Numbered from the stretch's first letter, positions 1-9,094 are shown. The stretch is DNA of 64,000 nucleotides from JBBTCJ01 sp038043285 (GCA_038043285.1 JBBTCJ010000034.1:21265-85264), one strand, 5' to 3'. The notes: generated from the letters alone by a model not told the origin. Numbers and translations: made by a program.

Positions 1-260
1 AGGAAAACCATGCTCGCCTTCTCGGCGGCCTTCCTCAATCCTCCCACGACTTTCTTCTTTTCACCGAGAACCTCGTAAAGCGGTTCAAAGTCCTTGTCGA
101 GGTCGATCCCGAGGTCATTGACCGGGAGGTCGCGCACGTGCCCCATGCTGGCGAGCACCTCAAAATCGGCCCCCAGATAGCGGTTGATGGTCTTTGCCTT
201 GGCCGGGGACTCGACGATCACCAGCGAGCGACCTGATGGGATGGGTGTCTTCTTGGCCAC
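1..260 (-). CDS. topA: DNA topoisomerase I, N-terminal part (cut by window edge)
   Basis: Type IA topoisomerase that relaxes negatively supercoiled DNA in the cytoplasm. Only the first ~86 codons lie in the window. They encode the opening of the TOPRIM domain: LVIVESPAKAKTINRYLG at about residues 13-30, followed by FEVLASMGHVRDLP. This is the characteristic N-terminus of bacterial TopA, with the catalytic Glu in VESPAK. The start is taken as GTG at 260 (GTG GCC AAG AAG), because no ATG lies upstream in frame near the conserved block; the ribosome-binding site is weak. The gene is divergent from the PpiD/SurA-like gene, with ~275 bp between them. The family call is very secure; the exact start is less so. 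Confidence 0.93.
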   Translation of the reverse strand, partial: MAKKTPIPSGRSLVIVESPAKAKTINRYLGADFEVLASMGHVRDLPVNDLGIDLDKDFEPLYEVLGEKKKVVGGLRKAAEKASMVF

Positions 261-535
261 GATAGAGATCCAGCGTTCTCGTGCGGCGGCCCTTTCCGAG
301 GCCCCGAACGGTTTTTGTATCGACCGTTAGGTCCGATTACTCCATTCTGATACGCTTGGCGCGTAAGTTGGGTTGTCCCCTCAAAGGGGGCGGGGTTTAT
401 CCGCCGGCGGTCAATGTGTCAAATACCGAGTTCCGGGCCGCGCGGCTGTGAGTTGCTTTTTCCCCCGCCCGCCCTATACTGAACGGTCTTGACCTGATTT
501 TCCATAAGATCAGTTGCCGCAAGGAGTTATGCGCC

Positions 536-2464
536 ATGATGAAGTTTTTCCGAAAGTACAACAAGCAACTCTTGGCTCTTTTCATGGTCCTTCTGATGGT
601 GGTCTTCATCGGGGGCAGCGCCTTGCAATCGCTGATGGACCCGAAAATCGACTTCCAGGTGGCCAAATGCAACTTTGGGCCGATTTCCAACCTCGAGGTA
701 AACGTGGCCAACGAAGCCACCAAACTGATGGAGTCCCTGCAGCTGGACTGGCGGCAGCGGTTCGCCGGAACGCCGTCGCCGCTGGAGACGATGGATTGGC
801 TGCTGTTGTCGCGAGAGGCGGACAGTTTGGGCTGGTCGCCAGACGAAAGCAGCGCGCTCGCGGCGGGGGGCGATGACTCGCTGACTGCAAAGATTGACCA
901 GATGGCCCGCGCGATGCGCGTGAAGCCCGTGGCGATTCGCCGCGCCATGGCTGAGTACCGCGCCGTGCAGGAGGCCGCCGGGGCGATCGCCAGCGCCGCC
1001 ACCCCCAGCCAGGCCGAAGTGGACTCCGCCGCACGCGACGCGCTGGAACAGGTTCGGATTCGGGCGGCGGTCCTCCCGGCCGATGCTTTCGCCGAGCCGG
1101 GCCGCAATTTTTCAGAGGACGAATTGAAAAGCCATTTTGAAACCTACCGCGACAAGGAGCGCGGCGTTGGTTTGAACTTCGGATACTACCGCCATCCCGC
1201 CATCAAAGTGCAATACCTCCGGATCGACCGCGACGCCATCGCCGAGAAACTTGGCGTCGCCAATCTGGAAAAAACGGCCCGCGCGTTCTATGACGAGAAC
1301 AAAACAATGCACGCTACGTTCCGGAGAAACCCCGCGGAAATGTCGGCGCCGGACCTCGCCGGACAGGGCGACGTACCCGGTCCGCCGTCGCCGGCCATAT
1401 CGCCGTATCTAGCTTGGGAGCAAGCCAAACCCGTCGCCATGAATGCCGTACGGAAGAAGCTCGCCGACGAGGCCGCCGACCAACTCGCCAATTTCGTGAT
1501 TCAACTCGCTACAGCGAATTGGTTGGACTCGGAGCGGAAAGAAGACGGGTATCGGGTGCCGCCGGCCGGCGCCTCCGACCTGGGGCTTTACGAGCAACTC
1601 CTGAAACGCTTGCCGCCGAAGCTGACCTTCCCGGACGCGGTGTCCGTCGCCAGCACGGAGTTTTTCACCGCCGAAACGGCTGACAAGGTTCCCGATCTAG
1701 GTGGCGCATCATTCCGTCCCGCGCAGGGCGTGGGCATCCTGTTTAAGACCCTGGCGTTCAAAACTCAGGCGATTGTGCCCACGGTGCCCAAGGACGAGGG
1801 AGCCAACGCCGGAGACTACCTGGCTACGTTCCAGACCGGTTCCTATCCAATCCGCGCGGGCGACGCCGGAAACGTGTTCATTTTCCGGATCATTGACTCG
1901 CGCCCCGGCCACGCGGCAGACTCGCTCGACGAAGTTCGCGCCGAGGTGGTTGCCGACCTTCGCACGCTCCACGGTTTTGACGCCGCCAAGCGCCGCGCCG
2001 CGTCGTTCAGAGAGTGCATGGCCTCCGACACCCTCAAGAACGCCTGTGACGCCGATGGCGAACTCGAGACTTTCCGGGCCAAGGGCCTGGGAATTGCTGC
2101 CGGCTATCTCGAGCCGCCGCCGTTTTCTCGTGTCCCGAAGTTTCTGGCGGCCCGCGGCCGCTCCCCCGACGGCATCGACGTAGGCGGGGGGTTGGGCAAG
2201 CTGCCTTCCGCGGCCGTGGAGCAGTGCTTCAGCGCTGCCAACGCAAACGATAGGACCGCCATCATCGAGGTACCTGATCGGGCGATGGTCGTCCTTGTGG
2301 AGTGGGCAGAAACGATCCACGCCGCCGAGGACGAGTTCACCAAGCTGCGTACAAATCTGTCGACGCAAATGGTCGATTTGCGCATGCGCAGCGCGCTCGC
2401 GGAATGGTTCGACCCCGAAAAGATTCGTGCCCGCACGGGGTTTGCCTTCCAGAAGAGCAAATAG
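536..2464 (+). CDS. Membrane-anchored PpiD/SurA-like folding factor, putative
   Basis: A 642-aa protein with one N-terminal transmembrane segment (about residues 10-33, after the basic MMKFFRKYNK), so most of it should lie in the periplasm. This single-anchor topology, the SurA_N-like helical region (about 110-270) and a C-terminal stretch of the type seen in PpiD (VFIFRIIDSRP, then SLDEVRAEV, about 440-470) suggest a membrane-bound chaperone or peptidyl-prolyl isomerase relative. I could not identify a clear parvulin active-site domain, so enzymatic activity is not claimed. AAGGAG ends 10 bp before the first ATG and supports the start; a second ATG follows directly. The gene stands alone, divergent from topA. 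It could equally be a planctomycete-specific envelope protein of unknown role. Confidence 0.6.
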   Translation: MMKFFRKYNKQLLALFMVLLMVVFIGGSALQSLMDPKIDFQVAKCNFGPISNLEVNVANEATKLMESLQLDWRQRFAGTPSPLETMDWLLLSREADSLGWSPDESSALAAGGDDSLTAKIDQMARAMRVKPVAIRRAMAEYRAVQEAAGAIASAATPSQAEVDSAARDALEQVRIRAAVLPADAFAEPGRNFSEDELKSHFETYRDKERGVGLNFGYYRHPAIKVQYLRIDRDAIAEKLGVANLEKTARAFYDENKTMHATFRRNPAEMSAPDLAGQGDVPGPPSPAISPYLAWEQAKPVAMNAVRKKLADEAADQLANFVIQLATANWLDSERKEDGYRVPPAGASDLGLYEQLLKRLPPKLTFPDAVSVASTEFFTAETADKVPDLGGASFRPAQGVGILFKTLAFKTQAIVPTVPKDEGANAGDYLATFQTGSYPIRAGDAGNVFIFRIIDSRPGHAADSLDEVRAEVVADLRTLHGFDAAKRRAASFRECMASDTLKNACDADGELETFRAKGLGIAAGYLEPPPFSRVPKFLAARGRSPDGIDVGGGLGKLPSAAVEQCFSAANANDRTAIIEVPDRAMVVLVEWAETIHAAEDEFTKLRTNLSTQMVDLRMRSALAEWFDPEKIRARTGFAFQKSK

Positions 2465-2574
2465 CGCGCACTCCGCTGCAACCAGGCATCGTCGAACGTG
2501 CGCCGAACACCGCGGACGACCGTTTTGCGGTGCAGCGCGACCGGCTCTGGTCTGTGTAAACTCTTGTATGTCCC

Positions 2575-2604
2575 TTGTCTTTGGCCCGATGACCCTCCTA
2601 TAAG
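2575..2604 (+). promoter_or_regulatory. Possible sigma70-like promoter
   Basis: TTGTCT (2575-2580) and TATAAG (2599-2604) are separated by 18 bp. They face the scaffold gap, so any transcript start and its gene may lie in missing sequence. Seen by eye only; a single match of this quality can occur by chance. Confidence 0.25.
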
Positions 2605-2792
2605 TGGAGCGACGCACCGGGGCATCGAACGGAATCACGCCCACGGCATAGTGCCCCCGACTGCTCAGACGGACCTAATGAATGGGGACGGAGAATCGCT
2701 CCCTCATGAAGGCTTGACTCCCCCAAGTCGCGTCACTTGCACCCGCCTGTGACGCGGACGACCACGGCGCCGCGGGGGGGGCCCCCCCCCCC

Positions 2793-2802
2793 NNNNNNNN
2801 NN
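2793..2802. other. Assembly gap (10 N)
   Basis: Ten N follow a G homopolymer and then a C homopolymer. This is a scaffolding join. The number of N is probably a placeholder and the sequences on the two sides need not be adjacent in the genome. Confidence 0.97.
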
Positions 2803-2923
2803 CCGAGGCGAAGATGCGGGCCATCGGCGCGCCGGCGGTGCGCGAGCCGGCGGCGGCATACAGCTCGTTGAGGTTGCGACCGGCCCAGAACTCGCGCTCG
2901 AATTCGTCGTTCTCCCCGCGCAC
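2803..2923 (-). CDS. Coding-like fragment truncated by the scaffold gap
   Basis: About 40 codons read toward the gap from a GTG at 2923. They include GENDEFEREFWAGRNLNELY and GSRTAGAPMARIF, which look like real protein with GC-rich third positions. A TAA lies in frame a few codons upstream, so this would be the N-terminus of a gene lost in the gap. I do not recognise the family. It could also be foreign sequence joined in by scaffolding, or chance coding potential. Confidence 0.3.
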
Positions 2924-3058
2924 GCGGCGCAGCCGTTTTTACCCGGGCCGCTCCGAAACGGATCGCCCGCCGATCCCTCCCCGCGGCACCGCTGACAATG
3001 TGCCGTCCGAAAGCGATAATCTCACGGGGACGTCCACGCCGGCGTCCGTGGTTTGGCC

Positions 3059-3958
3059 ATGAACGAGTCACCGCCCCACGTGCAGACCAAGCGAGAGATC
3101 GAGCAGTTGCTCGCTGCGCGCGGATTGCGTCCCAGGAAACGATTCGGGCAGCACTTCCTCGTCGACGGAAACCTGATGCGGACGCTGGTTGCCCGCGCGG
3201 AGATTGTTTCGACCGATTGCATCCTTGAGGTCGGCGCCGGAACCGGAGCGCTCACCGAACTGCTTGCCCAGCGTGCAGGACGCGTGGTGGCCGTCGAGAT
3301 CGATCGTGACCTGCTGATCATCCTTCGCGAGCGCTTCGCCGGCGTGAACAATGTGACCTTCGTGGAGGGCGACGTTTTGGCTGCGAAGCATTCGCTTTCG
3401 GCTGAGGTGATCGCGGCCTTGGCTCGCCGGAGTGAGCACGTCGGTGTGACAAAGTTGGTCGCCAACCTTCCCTACCAGGTCGCCACCCCGCTGGTGATGA
3501 ACCTGCTTCTGGACCATCCAGTCGTGACTCAGCTGTGTTTTACGGTCCAGGCGGAGGTCGGTGAGCGGATCACAGCGGACCCCGGATCAAAGGCTTTCGG
3601 GCCGCTGTCGATACTCGCGCAGCTTCTGTGCCGCACGACGACGGTCGCTCGGCTTGGGCCGCAGGTGTTCTGGCCTCGTCCGACGGTCGATTCCGTCATG
3701 TTGTGTCTCGACGTCGGCCATTGCCCGTTTGCGGGGCGCGGGGAGCTTCGAGCTTTCGCCGCTTTCGTGCGCGAGGTTTTCGAGTATCGGCGAAAGACGC
3801 TTCGTTCAGCGCTACGCCGCGTCATCGGCGAGGATGGGATCGACCGTCTCGAAAACACGTTTGATCTGAGTCGTCGGGCGGAACAGGTTGGGATCGACGA
3901 GTGGCTTGCGCTGGCGCAATCAGCGGGCGTCTGCGGCGTGAAACCGAACGGCGCATAA
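3059..3958 (+). CDS. rsmA: 16S rRNA dimethyladenosine transferase
   Basis: RsmA/KsgA dimethylates two adjacent adenines in the 3' helix of 16S rRNA during small-subunit maturation, using SAM. The 299-aa protein has KRFGQHFLVD (about 28-36), SAM-binding motif I EVGAGTGALTE (57-67), the acidic end of the next strand VAVEIDRD (77-84), EGDVL (103-107), and NLPY (136-139), the NPPY-like catalytic motif in its usual KsgA form. The C-terminal part carries the family's Arg-rich FEYRRKTLR helix. ATG at 3059 is chosen; a TTG two codons earlier is possible, and neither has a strong ribosome-binding site. It is convergent with the MocA-like gene, 33 bp apart. Length and motifs are normal for the family. 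Confidence 0.95.
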   Translation: MNESPPHVQTKREIEQLLAARGLRPRKRFGQHFLVDGNLMRTLVARAEIVSTDCILEVGAGTGALTELLAQRAGRVVAVEIDRDLLIILRERFAGVNNVTFVEGDVLAAKHSLSAEVIAALARRSEHVGVTKLVANLPYQVATPLVMNLLLDHPVVTQLCFTVQAEVGERITADPGSKAFGPLSILAQLLCRTTTVARLGPQVFWPRPTVDSVMLCLDVGHCPFAGRGELRAFAAFVREVFEYRRKTLRSALRRVIGEDGIDRLENTFDLSRRAEQVGIDEWLALAQSAGVCGVKPNGA

Positions 3959-3991
3959 GGCCGGGGCCTCGTGGATCGGATCGCGGTTCGT

Positions 3992-4732
3992 TCATGGTGA
4001 CGGCGGCGGGGCGTCCTCCCGCCCCGGCAAGCTCGTTCCGAACGTCGCCTCCTTGGGGTTCTCTAACCCACGGAGATCCTCAGGGTAGTCAAGGTCGTAC
4101 GTCGTGCCGTCGTCGTTAGTTTCAACAGTGCGGACAAGCTCGGGGTGCGCGGCGGCCAATTGGTTGAGCGCCGTCACCGAGGCGTGAACCTCCGCACTCA
4201 GCGAGCACGGGAAGATCAGCGGATGCCCACGGCGCCCGCCGTGCGAGGCGATGATGATCCGACTGGGATCGATCGCGAAAACGCCCAGGCATCGACGGAC
4301 CGAGTCGCTGGTCACGCGGGGCATGTCACCGGGGATGACCACGACGCCGTCGAACAGATCCCTCCCGCCTCGACCTGACTCCCAGCAGTCTCGGCGATCC
4401 CCAGCGCGGAAGGCCGACGCAAGCACCCGCAATCCGATGCGGATCGAGTCGATCATCTCGGCGTCTGGGCAATCGTTGATGGCAACCGTGACTCGCGGAT
4501 CCGTCGGAAGATCAAGCTTCTCTCGCAGCGCGCCACGCGTCACCACGACCACGCCGTCGACGCCCGCGGACAGCAGCGTTCGGACCACCGTTCCGCAAAG
4601 CGTGCTCCCTCGATAGCGAATCGCCTGCTTATCGGCCCCCATGCGCCGGCCCAGACCCGCAGCCGGCACAATCGCCCAGAAGCGAACGTCTTTCGCGCAA
4701 GAAGAACATGGATCGGTCACCGGATCAGCCAC
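3992..4732 (-). CDS. MocA/MobA-like molybdenum-cofactor nucleotidyltransferase
   Basis: NTP-transferase-like protein of about 246 aa. It shows the nucleotide-binding signature AIVPAAGLGRRMGADKQ near the N-terminus, where the Lys contacts phosphate, then VVVIPGDMPRV (metal-binding Asp) and GRRGHPLIFP, typical of MocA-type CTP:molybdopterin cytidylyltransferases. Such enzymes attach CMP to molybdopterin for hydroxylases of the xanthine dehydrogenase family. It follows xdhC and overlaps its end, so the two are probably translationally coupled. The start is uncertain: GTG at 4732 (overlapping the xdhC stop, after GGCGGGA) is preferred, while GTG at 4774 would add 14 residues. No molybdenum hydroxylase lies in this window, so the client is inferred only from the XdhC neighbour. 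Confidence 0.82.
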   Translation of the reverse strand: MADPVTDPCSSCAKDVRFWAIVPAAGLGRRMGADKQAIRYRGSTLCGTVVRTLLSAGVDGVVVVTRGALREKLDLPTDPRVTVAINDCPDAEMIDSIRIGLRVLASAFRAGDRRDCWESGRGGRDLFDGVVVIPGDMPRVTSDSVRRCLGVFAIDPSRIIIASHGGRRGHPLIFPCSLSAEVHASVTALNQLAAAHPELVRTVETNDDGTTYDLDYPEDLRGLENPKEATFGTSLPGREDAPPPSP

Positions 4733-5696
4733 TCCCGCCGCTGCGATGTCCGACGGTCGGCGGCATCCGCTCACTCCGGCGAACCGCCACGAGTTGCGCG
4801 GCGATGCTCACCGCGATCTCCTCAGCGGTAACCGAACCGATGCTCAACCCGATCGGGGCGTGAACGCGGGCCAGCCGCTCTTCGTTCGCCCCCGCGCGCC
4901 GTAGGTCGTCGAGCGTCACCTTGACCTTCCGCCGGCTGCCGATCATGCCGATGTACTTCGCCGGAGAGTCCAGCACCGCCGCGAGGGCGCGTTCGTCGTG
5001 TTTGTGCCCGCGCGTGACAATGACCACATAGGTGTTTGCGTTGATTGGAAAGCCGCCCAGCATCTCGGCAATATCTCCGATAACGACCTGGATCGGGAGC
5101 GGGAAACGCTTCAGGCTGGCGTGGTCCGCGCGATCGTCCAGTACCACGACGCGAAAGCCGAGCGTGTGAACCATTTGCGCGAGAACGCGGCCGATATGAC
5201 CCGCGCCGGCAATGAGCGCCGTGGGCTGCGGTTCCAGCGCGATGCGGCATAATTCGGTCGCTTCGGCGCCCGCCATCAATGCCGGCCGGTCCGGCGGGGG
5301 GGCGCGAAGGATCAGCGTGGCCGCCTCGCCTTTGATCAACTGCCGCACCGTCGCCGCGAGGGAGTCGCCGTCGGTGCCGGGTTGCAGGATGGAGATCGTG
5401 ACCTCCACCGAACCGCCGCAGATCATGCCGTCGTCGTAACCAAAATCGTGGTCTAACTCGAACGTCGCCCGTTCGTCGCGCTGAGAGGCCAGTGCCGCGT
5501 GCGCGCGCCGCCGAACGTCCGCCTCGACGCATCCGCCGCCGATCGAACCCGTCATCCGAGCCGCTTGGTCGACGCAAACGATCGTCCCGCGCGGCTGCGG
5601 AACCGATCCGCGCGTCTCGACGATGGCGCACAACGCCACCGCGCGCCCGCCCTCCAACTCATCCAGCGCCGCGCCAAGGACTTTCTCGGGGCTCAT
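4725..5696 (-). CDS. XdhC/CoxI family molybdenum-hydroxylase maturation factor
   Basis: XdhC-type proteins bind molybdenum cofactor, promote its sulfuration and insert it into xanthine-dehydrogenase-like enzymes. The 323-aa product has both family halves. The N-terminal half contains CAIVETRGSVPQPRG and SIGGGCVEADV. The C-terminal Rossmann half contains TALIAGAGHIGRVLAQM, the following VVLDDRADHA, and GMIGSRRK. ATG at 5696 is chosen because it lies just after the stop of the upstream HemW-like gene (5702), while longer readings run into that gene. The end overlaps the MocA-like start. With its neighbours it forms a minus-strand unit that looks like cofactor loading for an enzyme encoded elsewhere. 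Confidence 0.9.
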   Translation of the reverse strand: MSPEKVLGAALDELEGGRAVALCAIVETRGSVPQPRGTIVCVDQAARMTGSIGGGCVEADVRRRAHAALASQRDERATFELDHDFGYDDGMICGGSVEVTISILQPGTDGDSLAATVRQLIKGEAATLILRAPPPDRPALMAGAEATELCRIALEPQPTALIAGAGHIGRVLAQMVHTLGFRVVVLDDRADHASLKRFPLPIQVVIGDIAEMLGGFPINANTYVVIVTRGHKHDERALAAVLDSPAKYIGMIGSRRKVKVTLDDLRRAGANEERLARVHAPIGLSIGSVTAEEIAVSIAAQLVAVRRSERMPPTVGHRSGGSG

Positions 5697-5701
5697 GTCG
5701 A

Positions 5702-7045
5702 TCAACAATACCGAACCGCGGCATGGGCAGGCAAGTAAAAGGAACGCACGATCCGATCCGCCCGAACGAGGCCCTCCCGCGTGAGTCGAACGCATGTCGC
5801 ATCGACCTCCAGCCACCCTCGAAGGGACAAATCGTCCAGCAAGGGCGCGAAGCAGTCGCGCAAGTCCGGACCAAACTTGTCTCGCAGATGTTCGATGTTG
5901 ACCTCGCCGAGCTTCAGTCGGAGAACCAGCTCACGCACGAACTGCTCCTCCTTGTTGAGCGGATAGGCCCGATGGACGGGAAGTTCTCCGGCGCCTATGG
6001 CGCCGGTGTAAGCGTCCAAAGACGCCAGGTTCTGGAAGTGTACGCCGGAAACGTAGGAGAACGACGCCACGCCCAAACCCAGCACGTCAGCCCCACGGTA
6101 CTGCTCGTCCTGGTACACGAAGCAATGCCTGACGGGATCCCTCACTGCGGCGTAAGCGCTGCGAACCTGATAGCCGCAACCCTCCAACTGCGCGAACGCA
6201 CGCATCAAGCGGGAGCGCTTCTCGTCCCAATCCGGCAGTGGGGCCGGCGGCCCCGACCCGTGCATCGATCGGCACAGCGGCGTGTTGTAGGGGATTTCCA
6301 GTTCATAGATCGTGATCATCTCCGGATCAAGTTCCATCGACCGATCGACGCTGCACAGGAAACTCGCCTCCGTTTCCCCGGGAAGCCCGACGATGAGATC
6401 GAGATTGACCACCGCGAAGTCGCCCCGGCGAATGGCCGCATACGCCCTCTCTACGTCCGCAGTGAGGTGAGCCCGACCGGAAAGCTGCAAGATATGGTCG
6501 TCGAAGCTCTGCACGCCGAGGCTGACGCGGGTGACGCCGCCGTCGACGAGTCTGCTTACCAGTGCGTCGCTCACGGATCGCGGCGCGCACTCAAACGTCA
6601 CTTCGCGCACCTCGCCCCAGGAGAATGTCCGCCGCAGGCCGTCAAGCAGACGCTCGGTCAACTCCGCCCCGAGCAGCGACGGGGTTCCACCGCCGAAGTA
6701 AACGAAGCTCGGCCGGCGGTTCTTGAAGGCCGCGGAACCGGCGTACATCCGCGCCTCGGCAATCAGGAGATTCACATACTCCGTCCTCTGCTCCAGCGTG
6801 TGCTCGGCATAGGACAGGTAGTAACAGTAGTCGCAGCGTTTCATGCAAAACGGGACATGAACGTACAACCCCAGCGGCGCCGCCGGGGAGGGCGGCGGCG
6901 ACAATAGGAGCTTTCTTACATCGGCCACGTGTTTCGGCGACCAGGTGGAGAAGGGCGGATAGGCAGCGACGAAGTAGTTGCCCTCCAGTGGTTCGTCGGA
7001 GTTGATCGGCTGCCGACAAACCCTGCTATCCCCAGGTCGATCCAC
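5702..7045 (-). CDS. HemN/HemW-like radical SAM protein
   Basis: Radical SAM enzyme of the oxygen-independent coproporphyrinogen oxidase family, about 447 aa. The 4Fe-4S motif is CMKRCDYC (Cys 67, 71, 74 counted from the chosen start) after LYVHVPF. It is followed by FVYFGGGTPSLL, the ECAPRSVSD block, RVSLGVQSFDD and NLDLIVGLPGET, all standard for HemN/HemW, and a winged-helix-like C-terminal part. HemN makes protoporphyrinogen IX, while HemW is a heme chaperone; I cannot separate these, and such paralogues also serve other pathways. The start is uncertain: GTG at 7045 is the best in-frame candidate downstream of the neighbouring gene, with no clear ribosome-binding site. It sits 5 bp before xdhC, probably in one transcript. 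Confidence 0.82.
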   Translation of the reverse strand: MDRPGDSRVCRQPINSDEPLEGNYFVAAYPPFSTWSPKHVADVRKLLLSPPPSPAAPLGLYVHVPFCMKRCDYCYYLSYAEHTLEQRTEYVNLLIAEARMYAGSAAFKNRRPSFVYFGGGTPSLLGAELTERLLDGLRRTFSWGEVREVTFECAPRSVSDALVSRLVDGGVTRVSLGVQSFDDHILQLSGRAHLTADVERAYAAIRRGDFAVVNLDLIVGLPGETEASFLCSVDRSMELDPEMITIYELEIPYNTPLCRSMHGSGPPAPLPDWDEKRSRLMRAFAQLEGCGYQVRSAYAAVRDPVRHCFVYQDEQYRGADVLGLGVASFSYVSGVHFQNLASLDAYTGAIGAGELPVHRAYPLNKEEQFVRELVLRLKLGEVNIEHLRDKFGPDLRDCFAPLLDDLSLRGWLEVDATCVRLTREGLVRADRIVRSFYLPAHAAVRYC

Positions 7046-7190
7046 GGTCCCAACTCTCCGATTTCGTCGCCCAGCCGCCCCCAACGCGCACGATCCGCCG
7101 GGCTTCACCCCGCCACTCGACGAATCTCCAGGTTCGTCTATCGGGCAGGCGCCGCTGGAGCCTTGCACGCCCCGTGCCAGCACCCCCCAG

Positions 7191-9005
7191 CTACGGGCAG
7201 AACGAAACCCGGGTGTAGTCGTCGATGTCCAGGTCGCCGTCGGCATCGAGGTCCAGGCGAGCGCAAGGCGCCTTCGGCGGCGGGATCCCGTGCTCGCCGA
7301 AGCAGCGTTGGAACGCGGCGAAGTCGGACAGGTCCACACGGTGGTCGCCGTCCGCGTCTCCTGCGGCGCGACGCATGACGATCCGCTGATCAGCGGCAAC
7401 GTCGCGTCGAAGCGTCTCCGTGCCGTCCGGCCAAGCGACGCGCAGTTCGTCGACGACGGCCGCGTCACCGAGTCCGAAGTGTTGCTCGTGCGGCCGCCCG
7501 GACAGGTAGCTGCCGCCCGCGATGACCTCGTGCGTGTACGTCGTGTCACCCACGGTTGCATGGACGCGGGCACCGACCGCGTTTCGGTTGACGTCGCACC
7601 CACCGACCAACAGCACGTCGAGCCAATGCCCTTGGTTCGGCGTGCGGTTCTCCAACAGGATCGTGGTTCCCAGAAGGTTGGTGACCAGGAGATCCTGGTC
7701 CCCGTCGAGGTCGTAATCGAAGGCCACCGCCGCGCGGGCGTCTCCGACAAAGTCGGCTCCCGTGCCGGCAGACCGCGCGAAATGGTCCGTTCCGTCGTTG
7801 AGAAACAGGACTTCCGGCGTGTCCACCAGGCCGGGACTGAAGATCTCCAGGAACTGGTCGTAACCGTTGACCGCATACAGGTCTAGATCGCCGTCGTTTT
7901 CCACGTCGAGGAACTCCGCTCCCCAGCCCCAGTACGCGTCGCGAACGCCGCGTGGGCCGGCTTCGTCCACGAACGACAGCACGCCGGTTTCCGTGAGCTG
8001 GTTGATCTGCATCGTATTGTACTGCGTCGTGCCCACCCGCCCGTCGTTGAGGTTGTTGTCGGTGATGTTGGTATTGAACAGGTCAAGGTCGCCGTCGTTG
8101 CCCAAATCGGCGACGGCCACCCCCATGTCGTTGCCCGTGTGCGTTGCCCCCACGGCGATCGTCCGGTCGACGAAAAACCCGCCGTCATTGCGGTAGTAGA
8201 CGTCGGAAGTGTGATCCACCGCTACGTACAGGTCGGGATCGCGGTCATTGTCAAAATCGGCGAAAATGCAGGTGAAGCTGTCGCGGCTGAACTCACCCAG
8301 TCCGACGTCGAGGGTCACGTCTTGGAAGTGGAAATCGCCAAGGTTCCGATAGAGCCGATTGTAGCCGGGGAAGATCGGGTTGTTTCCGCCTGTCTCCATG
8401 AACCAGAATCCGACGTAGACGTCGAGCCGTCCGTCGTTATCGTAATCACCCAGGCAGGCTCCTCCCTTGAGGTAGCCGAACGGAGCGAACCCCGAACCGG
8501 GCGTCACGTCGACGAACGTCGAACCGTCGTTGCGGTAGAGCCTGCAGGGCGGATGCGGCTCAGCCGTGGTGTCGTCGTTGATCAGTAGCAGGTCTTGCAA
8601 CCCGTCGTTATCGAAATCGGCAAAATGCGCAAGACGACCCAAGCCGAGGTCGGCCACGCCCAATGCAACGCTCACGTCGGTGTAGCGGCGACTTCCATTC
8701 ACCACGTCGTTGCGGAACAGCTTGTTGGGTTGTCCCTCCTGGCCGAGGAGATACAGGTCGTAATCGCCGTCGCCGTCATAGTCGCCGACCGCGGCTCCAT
8801 TGCCCATGTTTTTCTGCATCATGGCGAGGATGGCGGTTCGGTCGCGGGGCCAGCTAGTGTCGAGGAAATCAAACGTCGGGCCGTAGGGGACGGAGTGGAC
8901 TAAGCCGAGATCGTTGCCCACGCTGACAAAACTGACCTGGGCGCTTGCGGTGGATGCCAGCACGCAGAGGATGAAGGCACGTGTGGGCAACAGCCTGGCG
9001 TTCAT
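7191..9005 (-). CDS. Secreted FG-GAP/VCBS repeat protein with ASPIC/UnbV domain and C-terminal dockerin
   Basis: A 604-aa exported protein. A signal peptide (MNARLLPTRAFILCVLASTASA) is followed by many FG-GAP/VCBS blades of the form GDYDGDGDYDLYL, DFDNDGLQDLLLI and DYDNDGRLDVYV. Together these make a calcium-binding beta-propeller of the CRTAC1 type. An ASPIC/UnbV segment follows at about 470-540 (HWLDVLLVGG through HFGLGDAAVVDELRVAWPDGT). The last ~55 residues contain two EF-hand-like loops (DADGDHRVDLSD and DLDADGDLDIDD), which is a type I dockerin. GGAGG lies just before the ATG at 9005. Dockerins in Planctomycetota are common outside cellulosomes, so a cohesin partner cannot be assumed. 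Likely role: surface or extracellular adhesion or binding. Confidence 0.9.
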   Translation of the reverse strand: MNARLLPTRAFILCVLASTASAQVSFVSVGNDLGLVHSVPYGPTFDFLDTSWPRDRTAILAMMQKNMGNGAAVGDYDGDGDYDLYLLGQEGQPNKLFRNDVVNGSRRYTDVSVALGVADLGLGRLAHFADFDNDGLQDLLLINDDTTAEPHPPCRLYRNDGSTFVDVTPGSGFAPFGYLKGGACLGDYDNDGRLDVYVGFWFMETGGNNPIFPGYNRLYRNLGDFHFQDVTLDVGLGEFSRDSFTCIFADFDNDRDPDLYVAVDHTSDVYYRNDGGFFVDRTIAVGATHTGNDMGVAVADLGNDGDLDLFNTNITDNNLNDGRVGTTQYNTMQINQLTETGVLSFVDEAGPRGVRDAYWGWGAEFLDVENDGDLDLYAVNGYDQFLEIFSPGLVDTPEVLFLNDGTDHFARSAGTGADFVGDARAAVAFDYDLDGDQDLLVTNLLGTTILLENRTPNQGHWLDVLLVGGCDVNRNAVGARVHATVGDTTYTHEVIAGGSYLSGRPHEQHFGLGDAAVVDELRVAWPDGTETLRRDVAADQRIVMRRAAGDADGDHRVDLSDFAAFQRCFGEHGIPPPKAPCARLDLDADGDLDIDDYTRVSFCP

Positions 9006-9094
9006 CGATCCTCCGACACCCTCACCTCGTCCGCTCCGGCACCTTTCGGTACGCTCCTGCGGACCATCACTCTCCGCGAAGCCCGTGCATACAA

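Larger units (their letters stand above)
2465..3058. other. Gene-poor region with a scaffold gap
   Basis: No convincing complete gene is visible between the PpiD-like stop and rsmA. The stretch holds a possible sigma70-type promoter (2575-2604), a homopolymer G run followed by a C run at about 2775-2792, a run of ten N, and beyond it a short coding-like fragment on the minus strand. Real genes may be missing here because the true length of the gap is unknown. Confidence 0.7.

Noticed and set aside
5492..6907. Open frame of ~471 codons on the plus strand
   Set aside because: Opposite to xdhC and the HemW-like gene, whose motifs are intact; composition is not protein-like.
7046..7876. Upstream extension of the HemW-like gene to 7876
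   Set aside because: Ser/Thr/Arg-rich out-of-frame reading of the FG-GAP gene; the family domain begins only after about 7000.
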